Source: Gammaproteobacteria bacterium (GTDB lineage: Bacteria > Pseudomonadota > Gammaproteobacteria > Xanthomonadales > SZUA-36). Taken from it: a stretch of 52,630 nucleotides of DNA. Location of the stretch: assembly GCA_021772915.1 (NCBI GenBank), contig JAJFLB010000034.1, positions 1 through 52,630 of the forward strand. Reading direction: 5' to 3'. Every line of letters begins with the position of its first letter. The first letter of the stretch is position 1. Positions 1-7,974 of the stretch are shown one piece after another. Position numbers and translations under genes: made by a program. The notes below the pieces were generated by a model that searched no databases, was not told where the DNA came from, and saw nothing but the letters and a program-made list of their open reading frames with translations.

Positions 1-114
1 ACTGGTGCGCTTCATATGGAAGCAGCACAAAGAACGAAAACCCTGGTGCGCCATCAGCTGACTGCCATTAGATACAAAGGATGGCCTTCATCAGGGATGC
101 GTTTGGCCAGTTGA
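1..114 (+). CDS. Possible C-terminal end of an upstream gene (partial)
   Basis: Frame 1 is open from the first base to a TGA at 112-114, giving 37 residues (containing HMEAAQRTK and YKGWPSSG). It stops 13 bases before the next ATG, which would fit an upstream operon member. A second frame is open for 19 codons over the same stretch, so the choice is uncertain. I recognise no family. Confidence 0.2.
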   Translation, partial: TGALHMEAAQRTKTLVRHQLTAIRYKGWPSSGMRLAS

Positions 115-127
115 CCGGAGACGGCTA

Positions 128-1084
128 ATGGGTGACCCCAAACATAAAGCTGAGCCTGTTAACAAAATGACAATACTAATTGCAAGTTCAGTTGTACGCG
201 GAAGTCACCAGGGCGAGAGTCATGGCGGAATTTACTTGATTGATATGGACAGCCAACAATCGGCCCTGGCCATGGACTGGAATACGATCAACATAGATTG
301 GCAGGGAAGGGGGTGGGACCGTGGTCTAAGAGGTATTGCCTTCGATGGTGACAAAATTTACATTGCCGCCAGCGATGAACTATTCGTCTACACGCCTGAA
401 TTTGAAATGATCGGTTCCCACCGCTGTCCCTACCTGAAACATTGTCATGAAATCTACCGTTTTGAACGCAGGCTATACCTGACGTCCACCGGATATGACT
501 CTATCCTGGGTTTCGACCTGGATCGCGAGACATTTTCCTGGGGCATGGAACTAGGCCTGGATGATGATGAATTTCGTGCCAGACCGTTTAACCCCCACTC
601 TGTTGGTGGACCATTGCCACACAATGAATTGCATCTGAATAGTGTTTTCTGTACAAGAAATGGTATGTACATAAGTGGCCTGAAGACAGGCGCCGGCTTA
701 CTATTTAATGGGACAACCATAACCGAGTGGGTCAAGCTACCGTTGGGGGTCCACAATGCCCGACCCTACCGGGACGGGGTTTTATTCAATGATACCGAGG
801 CCAACCTTGTCCGATATGTCACCGCGGATACTCAATGTGCTTTTAAAGTCCCAATGGTTGCAAATGACAAACTGACACATACAGACTTCGATGATTCCCG
901 CGTCGCGCGCCAGGGTTTTGGCAGGGGTCTGTGCGTAATGGACAACGGCGTGATTGCCGCGGGCTCGTCACCTTCCACGATTACCTTTCATAACATCGAC
1001 AAGCAAAAGACAACCCATGCGATTAATTTGACCTATGATGTCAGAAATGCCATTCACGGTCTCGAGGTCTGGCCTTACCGCTAG
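128..1084 (+). CDS. Beta-propeller-like protein (DUF4915/TIGR03032-like)
   Basis: The 318-residue protein has no signal peptide. It is built of repeating strand-rich units: GGIYLIDMD, GIAFDGDKIYIAAS, LYLTSTGYDSILGFD, GMYISGLKTGAGLLF and DGVLFNDTEANLVRY. Its His-Asn-Ala-Arg-Pro plus DGVLFNDT stretch recalls the conserved HxPR/DG motif of the DUF4915 (TIGR03032) group, which is often encoded near TPR-sulfotransferases. That assignment is from memory of the family and is tentative. A GGAG about 7 bases upstream supports ATG 128; ATG 170 is an alternative. No attC follows it directly, so it is probably a chromosomal gene and not a cassette. Cytoplasmic; function unknown. Confidence 0.6.
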   Translation: MGDPKHKAEPVNKMTILIASSVVRGSHQGESHGGIYLIDMDSQQSALAMDWNTINIDWQGRGWDRGLRGIAFDGDKIYIAASDELFVYTPEFEMIGSHRCPYLKHCHEIYRFERRLYLTSTGYDSILGFDLDRETFSWGMELGLDDDEFRARPFNPHSVGGPLPHNELHLNSVFCTRNGMYISGLKTGAGLLFNGTTITEWVKLPLGVHNARPYRDGVLFNDTEANLVRYVTADTQCAFKVPMVANDKLTHTDFDDSRVARQGFGRGLCVMDNGVIAAGSSPSTITFHNIDKQKTTHAINLTYDVRNAIHGLEVWPYR

Positions 1085-1219
1085 ACGGGGCCAGGCTTGA
1101 CTCTGACACCATTGCTCGGAGGCTTTACCCGTTGAAACCGCACTGGGCACCTATCGCAACCGCCCGTGTATACCCCACCCAGAAACGAAATATGCAAATG
1201 AACGTTTAAATTCAATGCA
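1085..1219. other. Non-coding left boundary of the cassette array
   Basis: I see no convincing gene, attI or attC here. The segment at 1098-1107 (CTTGACTCTG) resembles half of the hairpin at 28655-28702. The transition from chromosomal gene to cassettes lies somewhere between here and 1411. No integrase fragment is present on either strand. Confidence 0.4.
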
Positions 1220-1414
1220 ATGGGCTGCTCCCTGATTATCTGTGCGACCCGAACTTACGGCGCAACTTGTGATGTAGTAGAAGAGTTTAATTCATCTTTT
1301 GTGAAGTCTTGGCGCCGGCAATCTGATGTGTCTGAGCCGAGCCTTCGTACAGAAAGCAACAATGCGATAGCCAAAATGGTCACTAGGGAAACACTTGATG
1401 CGGCACATGCATAA
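1220..1414 (+). CDS. Small hypothetical cassette ORF
   Basis: The 64-codon ORF stops inside the ATAACAA of the following attC remnant (1409-1446), as cassette ORFs often do. The protein shows no family signature and no signal peptide. No clear ribosome binding site precedes ATG 1220. It may be a real small gene or the tail of a decayed cassette. Confidence 0.3.
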   Translation: MGCSLIICATRTYGATCDVVEEFNSSFVKSWRRQSDVSEPSLRTESNNAIAKMVTRETLDAAHA

Positions 1415-1446
1415 CAAATCGTTCAAGTTCGTTCCACCAGCTACGC
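1409..1446 (+). other. attC left half, truncated
   Basis: GCATAACAAATCGTTCAAG and the CGTTCCACCAGC arm are present. The sequence then breaks at CTGG into the middle of a decayed gene, with no right half. The short CTGG shared by the attC arm and the gene suggests a deletion at microhomology. Confidence 0.7.
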
Positions 1447-1621
1447 TGGAATGGATGGGCCATGCTGATTTCCTGCCACATGATAGTATTTACTCATGCA
1501 GGATGGTCACTGGACATGTATTAAGAATGTGCTGAAGGATCAACAAAAGGTTTTATTGATTCTCGGATTGGCGATGAACCTGAGTTTTGGAGGGTTAATT
1601 ATTTCATTGGCGCTGCGTTGA
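1447..1621 (+). pseudogene. Truncated, frameshifted relative of the small membrane protein at 2625-2921
   Basis: One frame reads WNGWAMLISC...VFTHAGWSLDMY and then stops. Another frame from about 1508 reads IKNVLKD...LSFGGLIISLALR to TGA 1619-1621. Both align with the last two thirds of the 98-residue cassette protein at 2625 (WYGWGMLFCC...AAGWPSD, then LSFGGLIISMAMQ). So this is a diverged paralogue that lost its 5' end, took a frameshift, and kept its own attC (1629-1715). Confidence 0.75.
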
Positions 1622-1628
1622 GTGCGCC

Positions 1629-1715
1629 ATATAACAAATCGTTCAAGTTCGTTCCACCAGCAAGCTGGCACCACCGGACGCAGCTCCGCCACGCCGCTTA
1701 ACTAATACGTTATGA
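1629..1715 (+). other. attC (87 bp)
   Basis: Starts ATATAAC, has GTTCAAG, an inner CCAGCAAGCTGG stem and CTTAACT, and ends at core GTTATGA. Complete member of the GTTCAAG...CGGACGCAG subfamily. Confidence 0.9.
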
Positions 1716-1725
1716 GGTATCACCA

Positions 1726-2082
1726 ATGGACATACTAATTGATCTTGACACATACAAACTAGGAACGGTTATCAGTCTTGGAGCATTTCTTATAGCGCTA
1801 CTAACTGCAATGTTCGCAACTTTGGATATCCTCAAGTTAACAAACTTTTTCAAAAGATCTAAAACAAACCCTGAATTGATACTCATTTGCATAATTCCAA
1901 TATTTACCCTGCCGACGATGTCGGCGCTGGGAAATGCCATATCAAAACCCTGGGGCTTAATTTTTACCGCATTCACATTCTGGTTCTTTTACGGGGCCAT
2001 TTTGATTTCAATGCGAGTCAGGAAAGCAAAGTCTCATAACAAATCATTAAACACGGACGCCAGCGATGCTGGCGCCGGTTAA
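1726..2082 (+). CDS. Small membrane protein, C-terminus encoded by attC
   Basis: The 118-residue cassette protein has three likely membrane segments: about 14-33 (LGTVISLGAFLIALLTAMF), 50-70 (ELILICIIPIFTLPTMSAL) and 78-97. A basic loop follows the first segment. ATG 1726 has a GAGGT upstream. The frame lacks a stop before attC and reads through the left arm, adding NKSLNTDASDAGAG before the TAA in GGTTAA. Two other cassette proteins carry nearly the same tail. Inner-membrane location likely; function unknown. Confidence 0.7.
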   Translation: MDILIDLDTYKLGTVISLGAFLIALLTAMFATLDILKLTNFFKRSKTNPELILICIIPIFTLPTMSALGNAISKPWGLIFTAFTFWFFYGAILISMRVRKAKSHNKSLNTDASDAGAG

Positions 2083-2096
2083 TTCGGACGTTATGC
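2034..2096 (+). other. attC (63 bp, short subfamily)
   Basis: From TCATAAC through a GACGCCAGC-GAT-GCTGGCGCC hairpin to GTTAATT and core GTTATGC. Same subfamily as the sites at 5378, 5847 and 8851. Confidence 0.9.
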
Positions 2097-2099
2097 ATC

Positions 2100-2516
2100 A
2101 TGGAAAGTGACATGAAAACTACCGGTGAATGTTTTTGCGGGGAGGTCACCTATCAGGTTAATGGATTGCTACGTGATGCAAGATCGTGCCATTGCTCCCG
2201 ATGTCGCAAAGCATTTAGTTCTCAGGCATCAGCTTATGCACTAGTCGAACCTCAAGAATTTTCTTGGTTGTCGGGAGATCATCTTCTTACTACTTATGTT
2301 GGAAATCATGGGTTCGGGCTTCAGTTTTGTAAAAAATGTGGTTCAACACTCTGTGGTATATACGATGGCGCGATCCATGGCGTTACTTTGGGTTGCATTA
2401 ACGGTGACCCAAAGATAGCGCTAGCCAGACATATTTATGTTGGATCAAAAGCAACCTGGGAAGTCATCCCGGATGGCGTTCTTCAATACCAAAAAGATGC
2501 GCCAGAACATGCATAA
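2100..2516 (+). CDS. GFA/CENP-V family zinc protein
   Basis: The 138-residue cassette protein has the cysteine pattern of the GFA (glutathione-dependent formaldehyde-activating enzyme-like) domain: C11-x-C13, C30-x-C32-x2-C35 and C77-x2-C80. The surrounding text is typical (GECFCGEVTYQVNG, CHCSRCRKAFSS). Family members bind zinc through these cysteines; most have no proven substrate. The upstream ATG 2100 lies just after the attC core; ATG 2112 (MKTTGECFC) is the better family start. The stop TAA lies in the R'' box of the next attC. Cytoplasmic. Confidence 0.85.
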   Translation: MESDMKTTGECFCGEVTYQVNGLLRDARSCHCSRCRKAFSSQASAYALVEPQEFSWLSGDHLLTTYVGNHGFGLQFCKKCGSTLCGIYDGAIHGVTLGCINGDPKIALARHIYVGSKATWEVIPDGVLQYQKDAPEHA

Positions 2517-2606
2517 CAAAACGTTAAAGTTCATTCCGGCGCTATGCGCCTCCACCGGGCCCAAAAAGGCTGCGCCTTTCTGGGCCGCTTAACTCAGACG
2601 TTATAT
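2511..2606 (+). other. attC (96 bp)
   Basis: GCATAAC to GTTATAT, with GTTAAAG left arm, GGCGC/GCGCC and CCCAAAAAGG/CCTTTCTGGG inner stems and CTTAACT. Confidence 0.9.
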
Positions 2607-2624
2607 GGATATGGGCGCCCGACG

Positions 2625-2921
2625 ATGAACGACCATAGTCATGATCAAAATGATAGCCAGATGCCACCCTGGATTCGCGGTATATATGTTTTAGGGTGGA
2701 GTTTAGCCGGGGCACATGGTGCAGTCATAGCAGTAAAGGAAGGAGTTTGGTACGGATGGGGTATGCTATTTTGCTGCTACGTATTTGTCTTTGTTGCTGC
2801 TGGCTGGCCGTCGGATATTTTCAAACCAGTAGTTAGATTTCATCAAACGCTTTATTTGATTATTGGTTTGGGTATGACTCTAAGCTTTGGTGGGCTGATA
2901 ATTTCAATGGCAATGCAGTGA
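2625..2921 (+). CDS. Small two- or three-TM cassette protein
   Basis: The 98-residue protein begins MNDHSHDQNDSQMPPW. It has hydrophobic segments near residues 20-38, 45-62 (GMLFCCYVFVFVAAGW) and 74-96 (LYLIIGLGMTLSFGGLIIS). I chose ATG 2625, because the upstream in-frame extension to 2544 only reads attC sequence. A truncated paralogue sits at 1447-1621. No known family; inner membrane likely. Confidence 0.7.
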   Translation: MNDHSHDQNDSQMPPWIRGIYVLGWSLAGAHGAVIAVKEGVWYGWGMLFCCYVFVFVAAGWPSDIFKPVVRFHQTLYLIIGLGMTLSFGGLIISMAMQ

Positions 2922-2928
2922 GTGCACC

Positions 2929-3024
2929 ATATAACAAATCGTTCAAGTTCGTTCCGGCGCTACGCGCCTCCACCGGACCCAAAAAGGCTGCGCCTTTTTG
3001 GGCCGCTTAACTCAAACGTTAGGT
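2929..3024 (+). other. attC (96 bp)
   Basis: ATATAAC to core GTTAGGT. Same subfamily as 2511-2606, with a CCCAAAAAGG/CCTTTTTGGG stem. Confidence 0.9.
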
Positions 3025-3033
3025 AAACAAGGC

Positions 3034-3228
3034 ATGGGTAATTACAAAGGACCGACCGAAGGTGGCACTGGAGGAAAGCGTGGACACTCTGGTATGGATC
3101 ATTGTGAAAAAACTGAGGTGATCAAATACTCGGTAAGGAAACGGCGGAGAGTCGAAGATCGAGTTCTTGCTGAAGAAGGCCGCGAGGAACAACTCCCTGC
3201 CACGGTTAGTAATGACAAGGTAAACTAA
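3034..3228 (+). CDS. Small basic hypothetical protein
   Basis: The 64-residue cassette protein begins MGNYKGPTEGGTGGKRGHSG and has a basic stretch SVRKRRRVEDR. It is probably soluble, with no signal peptide and no recognised domain. ATG 3034 lies 10 bases after the attC core; the longer in-frame start at 2998 is attC sequence. Confidence 0.5.
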   Translation: MGNYKGPTEGGTGGKRGHSGMDHCEKTEVIKYSVRKRRRVEDRVLAEEGREEQLPATVSNDKVN

Positions 3229-3266
3229 CTGATCATGGTTTTTCGGTCCTCGATTGGGAAATGTTA

Positions 3267-3352
3267 CCTAACGAAACGTTTAAGTACGATCCGCCAGCGA
3301 GCTGGCTTCACCGGACGCAGCTCCGCTGCGCCGCTTAACTAAAATGTTATAT
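3267..3352 (+). other. attC (86 bp)
   Basis: CCTAACG (an altered R'') with GTTTAAG, the CCAGCGAGCTGG stem, CTTAACT and core GTTATAT. Confidence 0.85.
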
Positions 3353-3449
3353 GCACCTTGATTGGTACAGGAAATTGACCAAGGTTCTTTTACTAACAAT
3401 TAGGGGGTTGAGAAACAGCGGCAAGAATCAGAACGCAGTCACTTTTTGA
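3351..3449 (+). CDS. Tiny ORF in an otherwise gene-poor cassette
   Basis: A 32-residue ORF (MHLDWYRKLTKVLLLTIRGLRN...) starts at an ATG formed by the attC core (GTTATATG). It could be a real micropeptide with an amphipathic, hydrophobic middle, or the 5' remnant of a decayed gene. The remaining 85 bases before the next attC hold nothing I can support. Confidence 0.3.
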   Translation: MHLDWYRKLTKVLLLTIRGLRNSGKNQNAVTF

Positions 3450-3535
3450 CATTGAGGTGAGGCAGTGGCGCCAGAGTTGAACGCCTCGTCGTCTGATTCG
3501 GAGCAGCAGAGCACAAAGATGTGTATGCAGCATTC

Positions 3536-3628
3536 ATATAACAAATCATTCAACCCGACGCGGGAAAGTGCCGTGGCGCGTTCCCGCGGGAACGTCAGTG
3601 CACGCGCCGGTTAACTAAGACGTTAGGT
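3536..3628 (+). other. attC (93 bp, GCGCG subfamily)
   Basis: ATATAAC, CATTCAACCCGACGCGGG arm, inner CGTTCCCGCGGGAACG palindrome, GCGCGCCGGTTAACT and core GTTAGGT. Close relatives at 6236, 16171 and 19491. Confidence 0.9.
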
Positions 3629-3645
3629 GTCCTTAGGAAGTCACA

Positions 3646-3999
3646 ATGGATATGTGCCCTATTTGCCGTAATACCGCGAATATACAGTCTCCGAGCTGGA
3701 GCGGAGGCAGGATGCTTGTTGCATGTCCGAGTTGTGGCTCTTATGAAATTAGCGCAAACATATATGAGGAGCTAGAGGTACTAAGGGAGCCCCACTGGCA
3801 GATAGATTTAATTCGTGAAGGACTTAAAAGCACAAGTCCTCCTGTAAAAATTGCTCGAACAAGTACCAATATTTTCGAAGTTCGGAGCCTCGAAGAGAAA
3901 TTGACTAAGCTACAAAGGAAATTACGTCGCAAGAAGGCGATGGACGGTCCAACTGAGCCAGCTGGGCAAATGTACTACGTGGGCGAAGACGACAAGTGA
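3646..3999 (+). CDS. Zinc-ribbon-like cassette protein
   Basis: The 117-residue protein has two CxxC pairs, C4-x2-C7 and C27-x2-C30 (CPICRNT and CPSCGSYEIS), which should form one zinc ribbon. A charged helical C-terminal half follows (LEEKLTKLQRKLRRKKAM, likely coiled coil). AGGAAG upstream supports ATG 3646. Such N-terminal ribbons often fuse to nucleic-acid- or protein-binding modules, but this family is unknown to me. Cytoplasmic. Confidence 0.65.
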   Translation: MDMCPICRNTANIQSPSWSGGRMLVACPSCGSYEISANIYEELEVLREPHWQIDLIREGLKSTSPPVKIARTSTNIFEVRSLEEKLTKLQRKLRRKKAMDGPTEPAGQMYYVGEDDK

Positions 4000-4006
4000 T
4001 GCAACC

Positions 4007-4102
4007 ACATAACAAGGCCATCAAGTACGTTCCAGAGCTGCGCGCTTCCACCGGACGTGGTAAAGCTGGCGCTTTCCAACGCCGCTTATGGCGACGTTAG
4101 AT
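4007..4102 (+). other. attC (96 bp)
   Basis: ACATAAC to core GTTAGAT, with ATCAAGTACGTTCC left arm and a long AAAGCTGGCGCTTT inner arm. The right L' box is altered (CTTATGG in place of CTTAACT). Confidence 0.8.
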
Positions 4103-4115
4103 GTAAGGAGGTGGC

Positions 4116-4577
4116 ATGAAGAGACTGAAAGCTATCGTTCCTTATGTCGTATTCTTGGGCGTGAGTTTCGGCCTGGTTTAGGTATACGTAGCGTTCTTTT
4201 CACCTCCGGCAAGACCAGCACAAATTGGAGAGAACCACTTTGACGGCCTTGGACAAGAACTTGCTCTCCTGAGTTTGATTTTCCCTGTCGCGATTTTGTT
4301 AGCGAAAGTGACGGGGCAATTAAAACCGGGTGTATTGTTTGGTTTAATGACCGTGATTTATGTGGTACCGACGGTTTACGTCGAATGGATAATAGGTCGT
4401 ATTAAATTGACAGAGGGCGCAGAAGCAATTGTGAGCCTGTACATCCCATCCCGCCAAGAAATGTGGCTTCTCAGAGGGTTCGGGATTCTGACTTCGATAG
4501 CATTGCCAGTGCTAATCCTAGTGTTCATAAATCACCTAACTAGGCGTTTAAGTCGGACGCGCAAGCGCCGCGCTTAA
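4116..4577 (+). pseudogene. Membrane protein cassette gene with an in-frame stop at codon 22
   Basis: A strong ribosome site (AAGGAGGTGGC) precedes ATG 4116 (MKRLKAIVPYVVFLGVSFGLV). TAG follows at 4179-4181, and the same frame continues (VYVAFFSPPARPAQ...) to TAA 4577. TGG to TAG is the simplest change. Without the stop the product would be 153 residues with four membrane segments. Re-initiation at TTG 4275 would give a 100-residue C-terminal piece. The last residues (RRLSRTRKRRA) are encoded by attC. Function unknown. Confidence 0.75.
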
Positions 4578-4591
4578 CTAAGACGTTATGT
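4534..4591 (+). other. attC (58 bp, short)
   Basis: ACCTAAC, GTTTAAGTCGGACGCGC arm, GCGCCGCGCTTAACT and core GTTATGT. The next gene starts inside this core. Confidence 0.85.
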
Positions 4592-4848
4592 ATACAAAAG
4601 ATGACCAACAAACCGCCAAAGTAGCGGATCGGATTATTGCGGGTGTAATATCCGGGGGATGCGGTTATTTTTTTGGTGTTTTACTCGCGGTTATCGCATT
4701 CAGTTTTCTGGGCAATGACTATGGTCTAAAGTGGGTTGTGGCAATATTATTTGCGAGCTTTGGCTTCATAGCACCATCGAGGTCACGGGACTTGTGGTCA
4801 GCGTTTTGGAGTGGGATTCTAAGCATGTTGCGGGGAGTACACAGATGA
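4588..4848 (+). CDS. Small membrane protein, start codon supplied by the attC core
   Basis: The ATG lies inside the R' box GTTATGT, so the gene has no leader of its own within the cassette. The 86-residue product has two membrane segments, about 18-38 (AGVISGGCGYFFGVLLAVIAFSF) and 46-63 (LKWVVAILFASFGFIAPS), and a basic tail. No family recognised; inner membrane likely. Confidence 0.65.
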   Translation: MYTKDDQQTAKVADRIIAGVISGGCGYFFGVLLAVIAFSFLGNDYGLKWVVAILFASFGFIAPSRSRDLWSAFWSGILSMLRGVHR

Positions 4849-4849
4849 T

Positions 4850-4936
4850 ACATAACAAATCGTTCAAGTTCGTTCCGCCAGCAAGCTGGCTTCACCGGAC
4901 GCAGCTTCGCTGCGCCGCTTTACTAAGACGTTGGCT
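4850..4936 (+). other. attC (87 bp)
   Basis: ACATAAC, GTTCAAG, CCAGCAAGCTGG stem, CTTTACT (altered L') and core GTTGGCT. Confidence 0.9.
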
Positions 4937-4940
4937 ATCT

Positions 4941-5426
4941 ATGAACACCATCTCAAAATTTACACTAGCCCTGATAGTTTTTTTGCTGGTTGCTGGCCAG
5001 GTTGGTTGTTCTGAAACTGATCGAGGAAAGCTTCTCGCTCTAGGTTGTCAAATTTACATTCCAGATGGCTATGATCTTTCGCCTAATGAAAGGGGAAACA
5101 TTCACTCAATGTATGCCGGTGCCGATACCGCCTCATACCCTGTCATTCAGTACTATCCAAAAGTTTCTTTTGACGACCACGTATCCAAAGAGAATATTGC
5201 CCTTAAAATTCTTTCAGAAGAGCAGTTGGGGCACCTCAGGTTCTTAAAAGTGAAGTTCCACGTTAATGCTTACGAGTTTACCTGGGATGTTATAGCGAGT
5301 GATTCGGCGTTCTTTGCATCACAAGCGATGCGCGGTACTGAAATCCTTGACCAGTTTGGAGCCTGTGCCGGAGATTTAGCTAACAAATCATTACACACGG
5401 ACACCGGCGATGCCGGTGCCGGTTAA
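4941..5426 (+). CDS. Hypothetical lipoprotein with attC-encoded tail
   Basis: The 161-residue cassette protein starts MNTISKFTLALIVFLLVAGQVGC, a signal peptide with a lipobox-like Cys at residue 23 (the -3 residue, Gln, is unusual). The mature part is soluble with two further cysteines. The C-terminus NKSLHTDTGDAGAG is read from attC. ATG 4941 follows the core by 4 bases; longer frames to 4731 run through the previous cassette. Envelope location likely; function unknown. Confidence 0.65.
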   Translation: MNTISKFTLALIVFLLVAGQVGCSETDRGKLLALGCQIYIPDGYDLSPNERGNIHSMYAGADTASYPVIQYYPKVSFDDHVSKENIALKILSEEQLGHLRFLKVKFHVNAYEFTWDVIASDSAFFASQAMRGTEILDQFGACAGDLANKSLHTDTGDAGAG

Positions 5427-5440
5427 TTCAAACGTTATGC
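5378..5440 (+). other. attC (63 bp, short subfamily)
   Basis: AGCTAAC, GACACCGGC-GAT-GCCGGTGCC hairpin, GTTAATT and core GTTATGC. Encodes the tail of the upstream protein and the start codon of the next one. Confidence 0.9.
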
Positions 5441-5895
5441 GAATCGCAACACCAGTAAATACGACTATCTCTATTGTCGGGATTCTAGTGCTCGGATTTG
5501 TGCTCGGGCTAGTGCTGCCAAGGCTCATTGGAAATTCGGATTCTGCAAAAATTAAGGCAGCCGAATCACGGCTCAACCGACTGAGTATGTCGATTGTGGC
5601 CTATAAATTGGACGTTGGATATCTTCCTTCAGATTTAGACGCATTAGTTAGTCATACAGCGCAACTAGATGGTTGGAGAGGGCCATATGTAAAGAGGTCT
5701 CTCCTAACAGGGCCTTGGGGAAACAGCGTTTTGTATGAACCCGCAGAAACTTATTTTGAGTTAACAAATTATGGACCTGACAACAAGTCGGGTGGAAAGA
5801 ACCAGAATGCAGATATTGTGGTTCATACTCATGTGCGTGATACGGCGCATAACGAATCATTACACACGGACGCCAGCGATGCTGGCGCCGGTTAA
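5437..5895 (+). CDS. GspG-like (T2SS major pseudopilin domain) membrane protein
   Basis: The 152-residue protein has an N-terminal membrane helix (about 10-31, ISIVGILVLGFVLGLVLPRL) followed by the C-terminal fold of type II secretion protein G. Its markers are YLPSDLDALV, DGWRGPYV, GPWGNSVLYEP and NYGPDN..GG..QNADI. It lacks the prepilin-peptidase motif (GFTLxE), so it is unlikely to be processed as a pilin. The start ATG comes from the attC core, and the tail NESLHTDASDAGAG from the next attC. No other T2SS gene is nearby, so its partner is unclear. Confidence 0.75.
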   Translation: MRIATPVNTTISIVGILVLGFVLGLVLPRLIGNSDSAKIKAAESRLNRLSMSIVAYKLDVGYLPSDLDALVSHTAQLDGWRGPYVKRSLLTGPWGNSVLYEPAETYFELTNYGPDNKSGGKNQNADIVVHTHVRDTAHNESLHTDASDAGAG

Positions 5896-5909
5896 TTCAG
5901 ACGTTAAGT
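5847..5909 (+). other. attC (63 bp, short subfamily)
   Basis: GCATAAC, GACGCCAGC-GAT-GCTGGCGCC hairpin, GTTAATT and core GTTAAGT. Confidence 0.9.
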
Positions 5910-5912
5910 AAC

Positions 5913-6224
5913 ATGAGTACACTGCGAACATGGTCCATTATTTTTTCACTGACAATTGCGGGTTGTAGCGAAGATAACGGCCAAACCCAGTCGAAAGTGA
6001 CACCTGTAGTGCGCGTATTTGCAGATCGCTACGAGATTAACGGCAATGTTTACGGCTCAGTGGTGGAACTAGAGACTTTTTTGGAAGCTAACCCCAATCT
6101 TGTGTTGGGTGTCTCGGTGAGCGATTGTGCGAGTTCCGAACAAACCGCGCAATTCTTTAAATTACTGCGCGAGCGCGCTCAACACAATCTCTTTTTTTCG
6201 ACATTCCCAGAAGGGTGCCAATAG
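5913..6224 (+). CDS. Small hypothetical lipoprotein
   Basis: The 103-residue protein begins MSTLRTWSIIFSLTIAGC, a clean signal peptide with lipobox IAGC (Cys18). The mature domain (VVRVFADRYEINGNVYGSVVELETFL...GVSVSDCASSEQTAQFFKLL) has the strand-helix pattern of ExbD/TolR-like periplasmic domains, but this is only a resemblance. It ends in Cys-Gln with three mature cysteines. Envelope-anchored; function unknown. Confidence 0.65.
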   Translation: MSTLRTWSIIFSLTIAGCSEDNGQTQSKVTPVVRVFADRYEINGNVYGSVVELETFLEANPNLVLGVSVSDCASSEQTAQFFKLLRERAQHNLFFSTFPEGCQ

Positions 6225-6235
6225 TTGGAATTGTC

Positions 6236-6328
6236 ACTTAACAAATCATTCAACCGGACGCGGGATAGTGAGGTGGCGCGTTTCCGCGGAAACGTTGGTC
6301 CGCGCGCCGGTTTATTCAGACGTTATAT
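6236..6328 (+). other. attC (93 bp, GCGCG subfamily)
   Basis: ACTTAAC, CATTCAACCGGACGCGGG arm, CGTTTCCGCGGAAACG palindrome, CGGTTTATT and core GTTATAT. Confidence 0.9.
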
Positions 6329-6346
6329 CAATATGGAGGATATTTG

Positions 6347-6655
6347 ATGGCATACGAAATTTCGCAAGAGCTAGAAGAAAAACTCAAATTAATTGAATTA
6401 GAGACTGATTTTTTCTCATGCAAGCCTGAAAAGCCTGTACGGAGTCGATATCTTGTTTGGATTGTGACTGTGCTTATGGTTGCGGGTATTTGGTCCGCAC
6501 TAAAATCCGAGAATGAACTTCTATTAATTTATTTTGTAGCCTTTGCCGTCGTCTACTTTCTTGGGTACCAACAAGAGAAGCGGCTTTTCAACCTGTACTC
6601 CAGCGCTTGCGAGATTCTCAACTATTATAAAAAGGCAGATACACCTAAGATATAA
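6347..6655 (+). CDS. Two-TM hypothetical cassette protein
   Basis: The 102-residue protein has a charged N-terminal helix, two adjacent membrane segments (about 35-51, YLVWIVTVLMVAGIWSAL, and 58-75, LLLIYFVAFAVVYFLGY) and a cytoplasmic tail. GGAGGA at 6335-6340 supports ATG 6347. It stops in the attC that was later split by the IS110 element. Function unknown. Confidence 0.7.
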   Translation: MAYEISQELEEKLKLIELETDFFSCKPEKPVRSRYLVWIVTVLMVAGIWSALKSENELLLIYFVAFAVVYFLGYQQEKRLFNLYSSACEILNYYKKADTPKI

Positions 6656-6660
6656 CAAGC
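6650..6660 (+). other. Left fragment of an attC split by IS110
   Basis: ATATAACAAG is the R'' side of an attC whose remainder starts at 7831. Joining the two restores ATATAACAAG-TCGTTCAAG, a normal attC left arm. Confidence 0.8.
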
Positions 6661-6683
6661 GACTGTGATCCCAAGTCAAGTAT

Positions 6684-7829
<1,146 letters not shown>

Positions 7830-7830
7830 T

Positions 7831-7911
7831 ACAAGTCGTTCAAGTACGTTCCGGCACTACGTGCCTCCGCCGGACGCAGCTTAGCTGCGCCGCTTAACTA
7901 AAATGTTATAT
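7831..7911 (+). other. Right part of the attC split by IS110
   Basis: ACAAGTCGTTCAAG, GGCACTACGTGCC stem, GCAGCTTAGCTGC stem, CTTAACT and core GTTATAT. The downstream cassette is otherwise undisturbed. Confidence 0.85.
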
Positions 7912-7974
7912 TAATAGAAATTCAATGGAATGAGGAAGTTAAGGTTTTTGTTGAACCTAAAAAAGGGAAAAATT

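Noticed and set aside
1098-1107. Same repeat as the 28655-28702 hairpin
   Set aside because: Only about 10 bases match one arm and there is no second arm here; too short to call.
2544-2624. N-terminal extension of the small membrane protein (from 2544)
   Set aside because: The extra residues (MRLHRAQKGCAFLGRLTQTL) are encoded by attC; the same reading occurs near 12241-12316.
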